Positions 1 through 5,873 are shown, counted from the stretch's first letter. The stretch is DNA of 7,779 nucleotides from CAYTET01 sp964436975 (GCA_964436975.1 CAYTET010000072.1:1-7779), one strand, 5' to 3'. Translations and numbers: made by a program. The notes: generated by a model from the sequence alone, not told the origin.

Positions 1-78
1 CCGGATAGGAACGGCAAAATTTTTTACACTTCTATTACTTCTTTATCACACATAAGCAAATAGGACAGGCATCTTTCT

Positions 79-759
79 TCAAGCATTATCGATCTCTTCT
101 TTATACTTAATGATAGCCTCTTCCATACTGATATGGTCTTTGCTCACCTTGTTAAACAGGCCGCTGCCGCCGACAAAAATATCCACGCCGGCCTTTTTAT
201 AGTCGGCAAATGTTGTCATATTGGCACAGCCATCTACTTCAATTAAATAGCTATAGCCTTTTTCAGCCCGCCAGGCAGCCGCCTGGGCGATTTTCGGCAA
301 TACTTCCGTGATAAACTTCTGACCGGCAAATCCGGGATCAACCGCCATAATGGTGATTTTATCAACAAGATTAAGATACAGGCCGGCATAGTCAAGCGGA
401 GTGGCCGGATTCAGGGCAATGCCTACTTTAGCCCTCTTCTCTTTTATATAACGGATTGTGCGGAAGGCATTAGCATTAATAGTCTCGGCATGAACCGTTA
501 TGATACCGGCTCCGCTGCTGATCATATCGTCAATATAGCTGCCGGGATCGGTCACCATCAGATGAGCATCAATCGGCTTGGTGCAGACGGGGGCAATGCC
601 CTTTATAAAAGAAGCCGAAAGCGTGATATTGGGCACAAAGTGGCCGTCCATAATGTCAATATGATAGAAATCAGCATACTTGTCTAAGGCCTGCAGTTCT
701 TCTTTCAGATTAAGCAGGTCAACACACATCAAGGAAGGTGAAACATAGTATTTTTTCAT
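79..759 (-). CDS. alsE: D-allulose-6-phosphate 3-epimerase (AlsE-like), ribulose-phosphate 3-epimerase family
   Basis: A 226-residue TIM-barrel sugar-phosphate epimerase of normal family length. The family inverts C3 of a ketose phosphate in the cytoplasm using a metal ion and two acidic residues. Visible residues fit: SPSLMC near the N-terminus, H33 and D35 in HIDIMDGHFVPN, H66 in DAHLM, D176 in IEVDG, and a phosphate-binding GGSGLF near the C-terminus. The wording of several motifs (SPSLMCVDLL, VDPGFAGQKFI, EVDGCAN) is closer to E. coli AlsE than to Rpe, which usually has NPGFGGQ. The substrate is therefore probably D-allulose 6-phosphate, but ribulose 5-phosphate cannot be excluded. The ATG at 757-759 is preceded by AGGAG with a 7-base gap. 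No allose kinase, transporter or regulator lies beside it, so it stands alone here. No hairpin terminator is evident in 1-78. Confidence 0.9.
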   Translation of the reverse strand: MKKYYVSPSLMCVDLLNLKEELQALDKYADFYHIDIMDGHFVPNITLSASFIKGIAPVCTKPIDAHLMVTDPGSYIDDMISSGAGIITVHAETINANAFRTIRYIKEKRAKVGIALNPATPLDYAGLYLNLVDKITIMAVDPGFAGQKFITEVLPKIAQAAAWRAEKGYSYLIEVDGCANMTTFADYKKAGVDIFVGGSGLFNKVSKDHISMEEAIIKYKEEIDNA

Positions 760-782
760 GGGATAATCTCCTGACCATATAT

Positions 783-811
783 AAAATAAGCCATTTAGCC
801 TTCTTTTTCAA
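783..811 (-). promoter_or_regulatory. Tentative sigma-A promoter for the epimerase gene
   Basis: On the minus strand TTGAAA (806-811) is followed after 17 bases by TATTTT (783-788), about 24 bases upstream of the start codon. The -35 matches 5 of 6 consensus bases and the -10 matches 4 of 6. The region is AT-rich, so chance matches are likely. Its placement just ahead of the ribosome binding site is the main support. Confidence 0.35.
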
Positions 812-875
812 CCAATGAGCCCATTTCTACTTTTTATATCCTGACGTTTTATATCAGACTGCTCCTTATTTTGGT

Positions 876-904
876 TTGACAATCATAAAAGGGGCCGCTA
901 TCAT
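876..904 (+). promoter_or_regulatory. Sigma-A promoter of the HIT-protein gene
   Basis: A perfect TTGACA (876-881), a 17-base spacer and TATCAT (899-904, 5 of 6) form a near-consensus housekeeping promoter. Transcription would begin around 911, giving a leader of about 20 bases that contains the AGGAGA ribosome binding site at 918-923. The promoter overlaps an in-frame TTG codon, which argues against translation starting there. Confidence 0.75.
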
Positions 905-932
905 TTATAAAAAGATCAGGAGACAAGATAAC

Positions 933-1331
933 ATGTGTGTATTCTGCGATATTATTGCCGGCAAAATCGGCGGAGCCAAGGTTTATGAAGATGATACGGT
1001 AATTGCTATTCTTGACATTTCCCAGGTTACCAAAGGCCACTGCCTGGTTATGCCTAAGAAACATTACCGCAATATTATGGAATGTGATTCGGCTACCCTG
1101 CAGCATCTTATTGCCGTCTGCCAGCAGCTGGCGGTTTCCATCTGTGCAAAACTTAATGCCGCCGGCTGCAATATTCTCTGCAACACCAATGAAGTGGCTG
1201 GCCAGTCCGTCGATCATCTGCATTTTCATATCATTCCCCGCTACAGCAAAGATGATAATCTGACCATTGCCTTCAAGCCGGCCGCATATGATTATGACCT
1301 TAATCAGCTGGCTGAACAGCTGAAAGCCTGA
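933..1331 (+). CDS. hit: HIT-family (histidine triad) nucleotide-binding protein
   Basis: A 132-residue protein with the full histidine triad H95-L-H97-F-H99-I-I, whose central histidines bind and hydrolyse the alpha-phosphate bond of purine nucleotide derivatives such as AMP-linked compounds. The start MCVFCDIIAG, the LDISQVTKGH segment (27-36), PKKHY (41-45) and NEVAGQSVDHLHFHIIPR (86-103) are typical of the Hint/Hit branch. C2 and C5, with H44 and H95, are placed like a structural zinc site, which I infer from related proteins. The ATG at 933 is chosen because AGGAGA lies 9 bases upstream and because a longer frame from TTG at 876 would begin inside the promoter. It is transcribed alone and ends in a hairpin terminator that begins at its stop codon. 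The physiological substrate is unknown; hinT would be an alternative name. Confidence 0.93.
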   Translation: MCVFCDIIAGKIGGAKVYEDDTVIAILDISQVTKGHCLVMPKKHYRNIMECDSATLQHLIAVCQQLAVSICAKLNAAGCNILCNTNEVAGQSVDHLHFHIIPRYSKDDNLTIAFKPAAYDYDLNQLAEQLKA

Positions 1332-1356
1332 AAAGGAAGCTACGGCTTCTTTTTTT
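1331..1356 (+). terminator. Intrinsic terminator after the HIT gene
   Basis: Bases 1331-1340 pair with 1345-1354 around the loop TACG (1341-1344). The core GAAGC/GCTTC is closed by C-G, giving a C(UACG)G loop of the very stable UNCG class. The outer pairs are A-T and one G-T. A run of seven T (1350-1356) follows the core. The hairpin starts at the last base of the stop codon. Confidence 0.85.
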
Positions 1357-1478
1357 GTCCTTCTGCTTGTCCATATGATAAACAGACCGTTAACAGTTCT
1401 AAATCAGTCTTACCAAATCTCTTTTTTTATTAATCGGCTTCCAATCAGGCCATTAAAACATAATGTGCTTTTCCTAAT

Positions 1479-1504
1479 AAAAAACCGCACAATGAAGCGG
1501 TTTT
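1479..1504 (-). terminator. Intrinsic terminator downstream of the 61-codon ORF
   Basis: AAAACCGC (1481-1488) and GCGGTTTT (1497-1504) are perfect 8-base arms around an 8-base loop. Read on the minus strand, the stem is followed by six T (complement of 1479-1484). It lies 7 bases past the stop codon of the ORF ending at 1512, which supports that ORF being a real transcribed gene. Confidence 0.75.
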
Positions 1505-1511
1505 ATGGCAT

Positions 1512-1697
1512 CTAATCCATCCAGCCCTGTTTTGCTAATTCGAAGTCTCTATCATAAATTATTTGTACCTTTTCGGTCGCCTCTGAAATCTCTTTTAATT
1601 GTTCGGCGCCGCCGGTGTACAGCTTAAATTTCATCGCCGTAACTTCATTTAACGTCATGTTTTCATTAAAATACTTACTGTATTTATTCTCAGGCAT
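1512..1697 (-). CDS. Small hypothetical protein, 61 residues
   Basis: I do not recognise this protein. It is short, soluble and charged, with no membrane segment or signal peptide. Its second half (LKEISEATEKVQIIYDRDF) looks helical and rich in E and K, and it ends in GWMD. Reality as a gene is supported by a strong AAGGAGG ribosome binding site (1706-1712) 8 bases before the ATG, and by a hairpin terminator 7 bases after the stop. It lies 57 bases downstream of the next minus-strand ORF (1755-2084) and could share its transcript. The stretch is AT-richer than the housekeeping genes around it. No function is proposed. Confidence 0.65.
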   Translation of the reverse strand: MPENKYSKYFNENMTLNEVTAMKFKLYTGGAEQLKEISEATEKVQIIYDRDFELAKQGWMD

Positions 1698-1754
1698 TCG
1701 AGGGCCCTCCTTTTAAGATAAAGTTAAACTCATTTGATACATGGTATTATGCTG

Positions 1755-2084
1755 CTAAGCATTATCCATTTCATACTGAATATCCGCAACGATTGCCTCA
1801 GCCATTGTTTCTTTGTCATACTCATCAAAAAAAAACAAATTTCCATCATCAAACATATATTTCTGGGCTAATTCCATATTGTCTGCGTATTCAACCACCA
1901 TAAAATCCGCCAGCGCTGTAATGTGTACAATCCATCCATTCGCAAGCAGATAACATTTTTTATCATGCACAAACCACCGTCTGATAGATTTTTTCAAGTT
2001 TCTGGTTAACATACAATAAACAGTCAACCCTATTTTGTCTGTCGTTATCCAAATTTTCTTAGCCTCTGTTCGAAAATAAAACAC
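1755..2084 (-). CDS. Hypothetical protein, up to 109 residues, start uncertain
   Basis: Not recognised. The part from about residue 25 on looks like a compact soluble domain: a basic LTRNLKKSIRRWF start, then YLLANGWIVHITALADFMVVEYADN, then an acidic tail (FDDGNLFFFDEYDKETMAEAIVADIQYEMDNA). The aromatic and acidic pattern suggests a small alpha/beta fold. The longest frame begins at a GTG (2082-2084) with only a weak AAGAAG upstream and in-frame TAA and TAG directly before it. The first ATG inside (2010-2012, giving 85 residues) has no clear ribosome binding site either. The first 24 residues may therefore be non-genuine, or the 5' end may have decayed, as the neighbouring gene has. No signal peptide or membrane segment is present. 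Confidence 0.55.
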   Translation of the reverse strand: MFYFRTEAKKIWITTDKIGLTVYCMLTRNLKKSIRRWFVHDKKCYLLANGWIVHITALADFMVVEYADNMELAQKYMFDDGNLFFFDEYDKETMAEAIVADIQYEMDNA

Positions 2085-2243
2085 TCTTCTTTTACTATGC
2101 CACTAAAAGTTTGTCGTACTAAATTCCATGCTTGTTATAACAATTATTTAAATTGTGCGCTGTCTTTTAGCCGCTTCTTCTAACTCGAATATCTTTCGTT
2201 ATCCAGTAAAGCAGAATCACGAGAAGCGGTTTTGATAATTGTC
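2085..2243. other. Non-coding, AT-rich spacer with inverted repeats
   Basis: I find no convincing coding frame here on either strand. The stretch contains a perfect 12-base palindrome TTGTTATAACAA (2132-2143) and an overlapping pair ACAATT/AATTGT (2140-2145 and 2151-2156). There is also a wider inverted pair CCGCTTCT (2171-2178) and AGAAGCGG (2222-2229), 43 bases apart. The palindromes lie upstream of the minus-strand ORF starting at 2084 and could be a regulator site. The wide pair has no T-run placed like a terminator. Confidence 0.4.
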
Positions 2244-2447
2244 CTATAATCTTGTAATACTTTTGATTTCACTCTGGCCAATCTCTAAACTGGTATCTCA
2301 AGCAACAGATCTTCCAATTCCAACCTCATTAAGACCGCTTTCATCCTTATCATCAAAACTCTCAATATAGCCAGTAATAACCTACCCGTCAATGCATTCA
2401 ATTTTTACTAGCCCATTAATATCCGTTATATGTCCAATATCAATCAT
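2244..2447 (-). pseudogene. Decayed small gene, possible Sm-like fold, two in-frame stops
   Basis: Reading the minus strand from ATG at 2445-2447 gives a coherent protein-like sequence interrupted by TAG at codon 22 (2382-2384) and TGA at codon 50 (2298-2300), ending at TAG (2244-2246). The pieces are ...DINGLVKIECIDG, then VITGYIESFDDKDESGLNEVGI..., then DTSLEIGQSEIKSITRL. The pattern G-x-V-x-I-x-x-x-D-G-x-x-x-x-G-x-I-x-x-F-D resembles the first strands of small Sm-like beta-barrel proteins. The hydrophobic-polar alternation continuing across both stops in one frame is the evidence for decay by point mutation. There is no ribosome binding site in the 8 bases between it and the stop of the upstream gene. 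The family resemblance is my inference from the residue pattern. Confidence 0.6.
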
Positions 2448-2455
2448 AGTTTGGT

Positions 2456-3298
2456 TTATTGAGTCGTTTTGTCTGTCTGATCAGGTTCAGTAGTTGCCTC
2501 AGCAGCCGGTAATGTCGAAATACTGACATAACTGCGGGTTGAATTAATTTTAACAGTTCCTATTGGACTGGCGGACGCACTTTCAAACTGCCGGCAAAGC
2601 TGGCCATCGGCATCATTAACAACGGAACCGTTGATATACAGACTGCCATAATTGGCATTGATGTCAAAGGAATAAGCACTGATGGTGTCGTCAAGACTGA
2701 GGGTAATCCGGCCCGTGACATTGCTGATGTCAACAGCCTGGCAGACGCTGGAGTCAATGCTGACTTCTCCGCTGTTGGACTCCACACTGACTTTATCAGC
2801 CGTAATCGAACTGATGCTGATCTTGCCGTTGACGGAAATTGCCTGCAGCTGGCTGACATTGATCTTGGCAATCGTCAGACTGCCGGACACCGTCTTATTA
2901 TACAGATTAACCGTTTCATTTTCCGGAACAAGAATGGTAATAGTATCAATGGCTCTTTTAGATTTATAGAAAAGATTGTCCAGATTTTCAGCCGCTTCGA
3001 TGATATTCAGATTCAAAATATTGCGGTCAATGCTGTAGATATTGTTGTTATCAACCTTCTGGAAATATGAGAGATGGTACTTTTCATCGCTGCTGACACC
3101 AATCACAACCTTATGATTCACACTATTAAGCCGGATCGTACTTATTTCCTCAGGCAGAATATCTTTGTAAACCTCAACATAGGTTGAATAAATGGTCGCG
3201 CTGGGCTGTACAAAGCGCTCAAAAACAACCGTTATGCCAACAGTTGCCAAGGCCAGGATAATAATCAGAATGACCAGTAATTTCGGCTTTTTTCCCAT
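2456..3298 (-). CDS. Membrane-anchored DUF4097-type beta-repeat protein
   Basis: A 280-residue protein with a short basic N-terminus (MGKKPK), one hydrophobic segment at about 7-26, and then a long part outside the membrane made of repeating beta-strand units. Phrases such as LTIAKINVSQLQAISVNGKISISSITADKVSVESNSGEV and VDISNVTGRITLSL show the roughly 20-residue strand-turn rhythm of DUF4097 (putative adhesin) domains. Members are often anchored envelope proteins, LiaG of Bacillus being one, but no biochemical role is established. The C-terminus is a T/E/D/Q-rich tail. The ATG at 3296-3298 is preferred over a TTG at 3311-3313 because a TATAAT box ends immediately before that TTG, so transcription would start downstream of it. 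Neither start has a good ribosome binding site. The gene diverges from groES. No terminator is evident after its stop. Confidence 0.75.
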   Translation of the reverse strand: MGKKPKLLVILIIILALATVGITVVFERFVQPSATIYSTYVEVYKDILPEEISTIRLNSVNHKVVIGVSSDEKYHLSYFQKVDNNNIYSIDRNILNLNIIEAAENLDNLFYKSKRAIDTITILVPENETVNLYNKTVSGSLTIAKINVSQLQAISVNGKISISSITADKVSVESNSGEVSIDSSVCQAVDISNVTGRITLSLDDTISAYSFDINANYGSLYINGSVVNDADGQLCRQFESASASPIGTVKINSTRSYVSISTLPAAEATTEPDQTDKTTQ

Positions 3299-3313
3299 AT
3301 CTGTACCGGTCAA

Positions 3314-3341
3314 ATTATATCATCTCTGTTTTTTTTTGCAA
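3314..3341 (-). promoter_or_regulatory. Promoter of the DUF4097 gene, divergent from groES
   Basis: On the minus strand TTGCAA (3336-3341, 4 of 6), a 16-base spacer rich in A, and a perfect TATAAT (3314-3319). The expected start of transcription, about 7 bases on, would leave a leader of only about 8-10 bases before ATG 3298, so the message would be almost leaderless. The inference rests on spacing alone. Confidence 0.5.
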
Positions 3342-3356
3342 AATCATTCTTTTTCC

Positions 3357-3384
3357 TTGACAACCTATAAGGGTGACTTATAAT
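3357..3384 (+). promoter_or_regulatory. Sigma-A promoter of groES-groEL
   Basis: Perfect TTGACA (3357-3362), a 16-base spacer and perfect TATAAT (3379-3384). Transcription should begin near 3391, just ahead of the CIRCE operator, so a bound repressor would cover the start site. A second -10-like sequence is not needed to explain expression. Confidence 0.85.
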
Positions 3385-3393
3385 AGAACTTGG

Positions 3394-3420
3394 TTAGCAC
3401 TTAATGTATAAGAGTGCTAA
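3394..3420 (+). promoter_or_regulatory. CIRCE operator (HrcA binding site)
   Basis: TTAGCACTT (3394-3402), 9 bases, GAGTGCTAA (3412-3420). The consensus is TTAGCACTC-N9-GAGTGCTAA; only the last base of the left arm differs (T for C at 3402). HrcA represses groESL through this element in many Bacillota, with GroEL feeding back on HrcA activity. The hrcA gene itself is not in the window. The element ends directly at the groES ribosome binding site. Confidence 0.95.
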
Positions 3421-3432
3421 AAGGAGGAACTT

Positions 3433-3714
3433 ATGATTAAACCATTGAATGATAATGTGCTGGTCACCAAGTTGGAAATTGAAAACAAAACATCCAGCGG
3501 CATTATCCTTTCGGCCAAGGAAGGCCAGGAAGAAAACATCGGAGTTGTTGTCGCTGTTGGGTTGGGTAAACTGGAAGACGGTAAACGTATTCCCATGACC
3601 GTTAAAGAAAAAGATCATGTCATCTTTGATAAGTATTCATCTACCGAGGTTACCTATCAGGATGAGAAGTATCTGCTGATTCCGGAATCCAAGATTCTGG
3701 CAATCGTTGACTAA
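3433..3714 (+). CDS. groES: Co-chaperonin GroES
   Basis: A 93-residue protein of normal GroES length. Seven copies form the lid that closes the GroEL cavity in the cytoplasm. It opens with MIKPLNDNVLV, carries a mobile loop around 15-30 with the GroEL-contacting G23-I-I-L26, and a roof-loop region around 43-55 (GLGKLEDGKRIPM). It ends YLLIPESKILAIVD, as family members do. The ribosome binding site AAGGAGG (3421-3427) lies 5 bases before the ATG and abuts CIRCE. It is first in a two-gene heat-shock operon, with the groEL start 17 bases after its stop. The sequence is clearly recognisable but fairly divergent from Bacillus and E. coli GroES. Confidence 0.96.
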   Translation: MIKPLNDNVLVTKLEIENKTSSGIILSAKEGQEENIGVVVAVGLGKLEDGKRIPMTVKEKDHVIFDKYSSTEVTYQDEKYLLIPESKILAIVD

Positions 3715-3731
3715 GGAGGTCACATTTAATC

Positions 3732-5360
3732 ATGGCAAAGGAAATCAAATATTCAAAGGATGCCCGCACCCTACTGCTGCAGGGTGTTGATGCACTGGCT
3801 GATACCGTAAAGATTACATTAGGGCCCAAAGGCCGCAATGTTGTTCTGGAAAAGAGCTACGGCTCACCGCTTATTACCAATGATGGGGTGACCATTGCCA
3901 AAGAAATCGAACTGGAAGACAAGTTTGAGAACATGGGCGCCAAGTTGGTTTATGAAGTCGCCAACAAGACCAATGATGTTGCCGGTGACGGCACTACCAC
4001 GGCTACCCTGTTAGCCCAGTCGCTGATGCACAGCGGTGTCAACTGCGTTGAAAAAGGCTCCAATCCGGTCTTTTTGAAGGAAGGCATGGAAAAAGCTTCC
4101 AAACTTATTGCTGACAAACTGACCGAGCAGTCCAAGAAGGTTTCTTCTTCCCAGGACATAGCCCAGGTTGCAGCCCTTTCCTCCTCATCGCAGGAAATCG
4201 GCGAATATATTGCCAAGGCCATGGATAAAGTCGGCAACAACGGTGTTATAACCGTCGACGAATCCAAAGGCTTTGAAACCGAACTTGAAGTGGTTGAAGG
4301 CATGGAATATGACAAAGGCTATCTTTCACCCTATATGGCCAATGACCGTGACAAGATGGAAGCCCAACTGGATGATCCCTACATCCTGGTAACTGACCAG
4401 AAAGTCAATACTATTCAGGATATCCTGCCGGTATTGAACAAGATTGCCGAACAGGGCAAGCCGCTGCTGATCATTGCCGATGATATCGACAATGAAGTAC
4501 TGGCGACCCTGATTGTCAACAAGCTGCGCGGGGCACTGAATGTTGTTGCCACCAAGGCTCCTTCATTCGGCGATTCCCAGAAGGCTATGCTTCAGGATAT
4601 TGCCATTGTCACCGGCGCCAAATTCTTCACTAAGGATCTGAGCATGGATCTGAAGAATGCTGATCTGCCTGATTTAGGCACAGCCAACAAGGCTATCGTC
4701 AAGAAAGACTCCACCACTATTGTTCATGGCAATGGTGACAAGAAGGAAATTGAAAGCCGCTGTGCTGAAATCAAATCACAGGTTGACAAGAGCACTTCTG
4801 AATATGACAAGAAACAGCTCAATCAGCGTTTAGCCAAGATCACTTCCGGTGTTGCCGTTATTAAAGTCGGCGCCGCTACCGAAAGCGAAATGAAGGAAAA
4901 GAAGCTGCGTATTGAAGACGCCCTCAATGCCACCAAGGCCGCTGTTGCCGAAGGCATTATCATGGGCGGCGGAGCTGCTTTAGCCAAGATTTACCGTGAA
5001 AATAAGGAAACGCTCAAATCTGACAATGTTGATATCCAGAAAGGTATCAACCTGGTATTTGAATCCATCCTGCAGCCGCTTTACCAGATTGCCGAAAACG
5101 CCGGCTATGACGGCAATGAAATCGTCAAACTGCAGTTAGGCAAGGATGATAAGATTGGCTTTGATGCCCGCAATGGCGTCTGGGTCGATATGGTTGAAGC
5201 CGGCATCGTTGACCCGACTAAAGTCACCCGGTCAGCCGTCCAGAATGCGGTCAGCGTCGCTTCCCTGTTTGTAACAACCGAAGCTGCTGTTGCCACTAAG
5301 GAAGACCCCAATGCCAACGCCGCCGCTAACCCGGCCGCTGGCGGAGCCGGAATGTATTAA
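3732..5360 (+). CDS. groEL: Chaperonin GroEL (Hsp60)
   Basis: A 542-residue chaperonin, full length. It forms the double-ring ATP-driven folding chamber with GroES. ATP-site elements are intact: TLGPKGRNV near 29-37, D86 in GDGTTTAT, D396 in RIEDALNAT, G412-G414, and D494 in DPTKV. The apical domain has LLIIADDIDNEVLATLIVNK at 245-264. Several usually conserved spots differ: APSFGDSQ at 276-283 instead of APGFGDRR, and TSG at 371-373 where E. coli has A-G-G at a hinge. The tail is short and Ala/Gly/Asn-rich, ending GGAGMY rather than in GGM repeats. The AAGGAGGT ribosome binding site (3713-3720) overlaps the groES stop and sits 11 bases before the ATG. It is co-transcribed with groES under CIRCE control and followed by a terminator. 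Confidence 0.98.
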   Translation: MAKEIKYSKDARTLLLQGVDALADTVKITLGPKGRNVVLEKSYGSPLITNDGVTIAKEIELEDKFENMGAKLVYEVANKTNDVAGDGTTTATLLAQSLMHSGVNCVEKGSNPVFLKEGMEKASKLIADKLTEQSKKVSSSQDIAQVAALSSSSQEIGEYIAKAMDKVGNNGVITVDESKGFETELEVVEGMEYDKGYLSPYMANDRDKMEAQLDDPYILVTDQKVNTIQDILPVLNKIAEQGKPLLIIADDIDNEVLATLIVNKLRGALNVVATKAPSFGDSQKAMLQDIAIVTGAKFFTKDLSMDLKNADLPDLGTANKAIVKKDSTTIVHGNGDKKEIESRCAEIKSQVDKSTSEYDKKQLNQRLAKITSGVAVIKVGAATESEMKEKKLRIEDALNATKAAVAEGIIMGGGAALAKIYRENKETLKSDNVDIQKGINLVFESILQPLYQIAENAGYDGNEIVKLQLGKDDKIGFDARNGVWVDMVEAGIVDPTKVTRSAVQNAVSVASLFVTTEAAVATKEDPNANAAANPAAGGAGMY

Positions 5361-5380
5361 AATAAACTGAATTCTCATAT

Positions 5381-5425
5381 AAAGACTGGACAGGCCTGAT
5401 GATTGACTGGGTCCAGTCTTTTCTT
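5381..5425 (+). terminator. Intrinsic terminator of groES-groEL
   Basis: A perfect 11-base stem, AAAGACTGGAC (5381-5391) with GTCCAGTCTTT (5411-5421), around a 19-base loop that itself contains CAGGCCTG. The right arm runs into TCTTTT. Read from the other strand the same stem is followed only by TTTATAT, so it may also stop, less efficiently, transcription of the minus-strand gene that ends at 5448. Confidence 0.85.
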
Positions 5426-5447
5426 TTGGCGTTTTAAAAGTAAATGC

Positions 5448-5840
5448 TCAGGCGATTTCAAAGGCCCGGCCGGACGGCACAATAATTGTCTGGCTGATTG
5501 TCTGACGTAAATGATTCTGCTCGGCAAAGACCACCCGGCCATCCGCCTGGCGGTCAAACCGCCAATATGAAAGATTTTCCAAACTACGGGGCAATCCGTA
5601 AGAATACCAACTGAAAACGATAAGTGAGGCCTGTTCGACGCTGAATGTGTCAGCCGAAGCCTGAATATTTACCGGTGCTTCAATGATACATTTTTCACCC
5701 TGGCAAAATGTCAGTTCCAGCCTGCTCTCATTGTCATCTAAAACAGCCTGGCTCACCTGGTGTACATTGTCATACGGTCGGCCAAACCAATGCCCCCAGA
5801 AGCACAGGGTTCCCCTATGCTCAATAATTAATCTCTTCAT
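5448..5840 (-). CDS. Conserved hypothetical protein with WFGRP motif, 130 residues
   Basis: Function unknown. The layout looks like a small family I have seen annotated only as hypothetical. It has an N-terminal MKRLIIEHRGTLCFWG followed by W15-G-H-W-F-G-R-P-Y-D-N-V-H27, a beta-rich middle with LTFCQGEKCIIEAP (43-56), and W78-Y-S-Y-G-L-P-R-S-L-E-N89. No signal peptide or membrane segment is visible. The ATG at 5838-5840 has GAGGAG 5 bases upstream. It lies between the terminator of the coaD-side operon and that of groEL, so it is probably a single-gene unit. The upstream promoter is not obvious: a TATAGA near the ribosome binding site lacks a good -35. Enzyme, binding or regulatory roles are all possible. 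Confidence 0.75.
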   Translation of the reverse strand: MKRLIIEHRGTLCFWGHWFGRPYDNVHQVSQAVLDDNESRLELTFCQGEKCIIEAPVNIQASADTFSVEQASLIVFSWYSYGLPRSLENLSYWRFDRQADGRVVFAEQNHLRQTISQTIIVPSGRAFEIA

Positions 5841-5873
5841 AGTTCTCCTCTATATCATCAGTCGGCGGCGGTA

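Noticed and set aside
832..855. Direct repeat TTTTATATC at 832-840 and 847-855, 15 bases apart, in the epimerase/HIT intergenic region.
   Set aside because: It is low-complexity AT sequence with only nine shared bases and does not sit at either predicted promoter.
876..932. Longer HIT-protein start at TTG 876, adding 19 residues.
   Set aside because: The TTG is part of a consensus TTGACA -35 box with a -10 box 17 bases on, so transcription starts downstream. AGGAGA precedes ATG 933, and homologues begin near MCVFCDII.
1700..1709. GAGGGCCCTC, a perfect palindrome touching the ribosome binding site of the 61-codon ORF.
   Set aside because: With no loop bases it cannot fold as a useful RNA hairpin. 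A 10-base palindrome overlapping a GGAGG site is easily a chance event.
2171..2229. Inverted pair CCGCTTCT/AGAAGCGG as terminator or insertion-element ends.
   Set aside because: The arms are short and 43 bases apart. There are no T-run in the right place, no target duplication and no transposase remnant.
1494..2233. The 11-base word GAAGCGGTTTT occurs at 1494-1504 and 2223-2233.
   Set aside because: Two copies only, one of them being a terminator arm. The match is short enough to be chance in AT-rich DNA.
3950..4315. 121-codon antisense frame inside groEL, and similar overlapping frames in other genes.
   Set aside because: These are shadows of well-supported genes. They lack ribosome binding sites, are rich in residues typical of reverse-frame reading (Ser, Leu, Pro), and match no known family.
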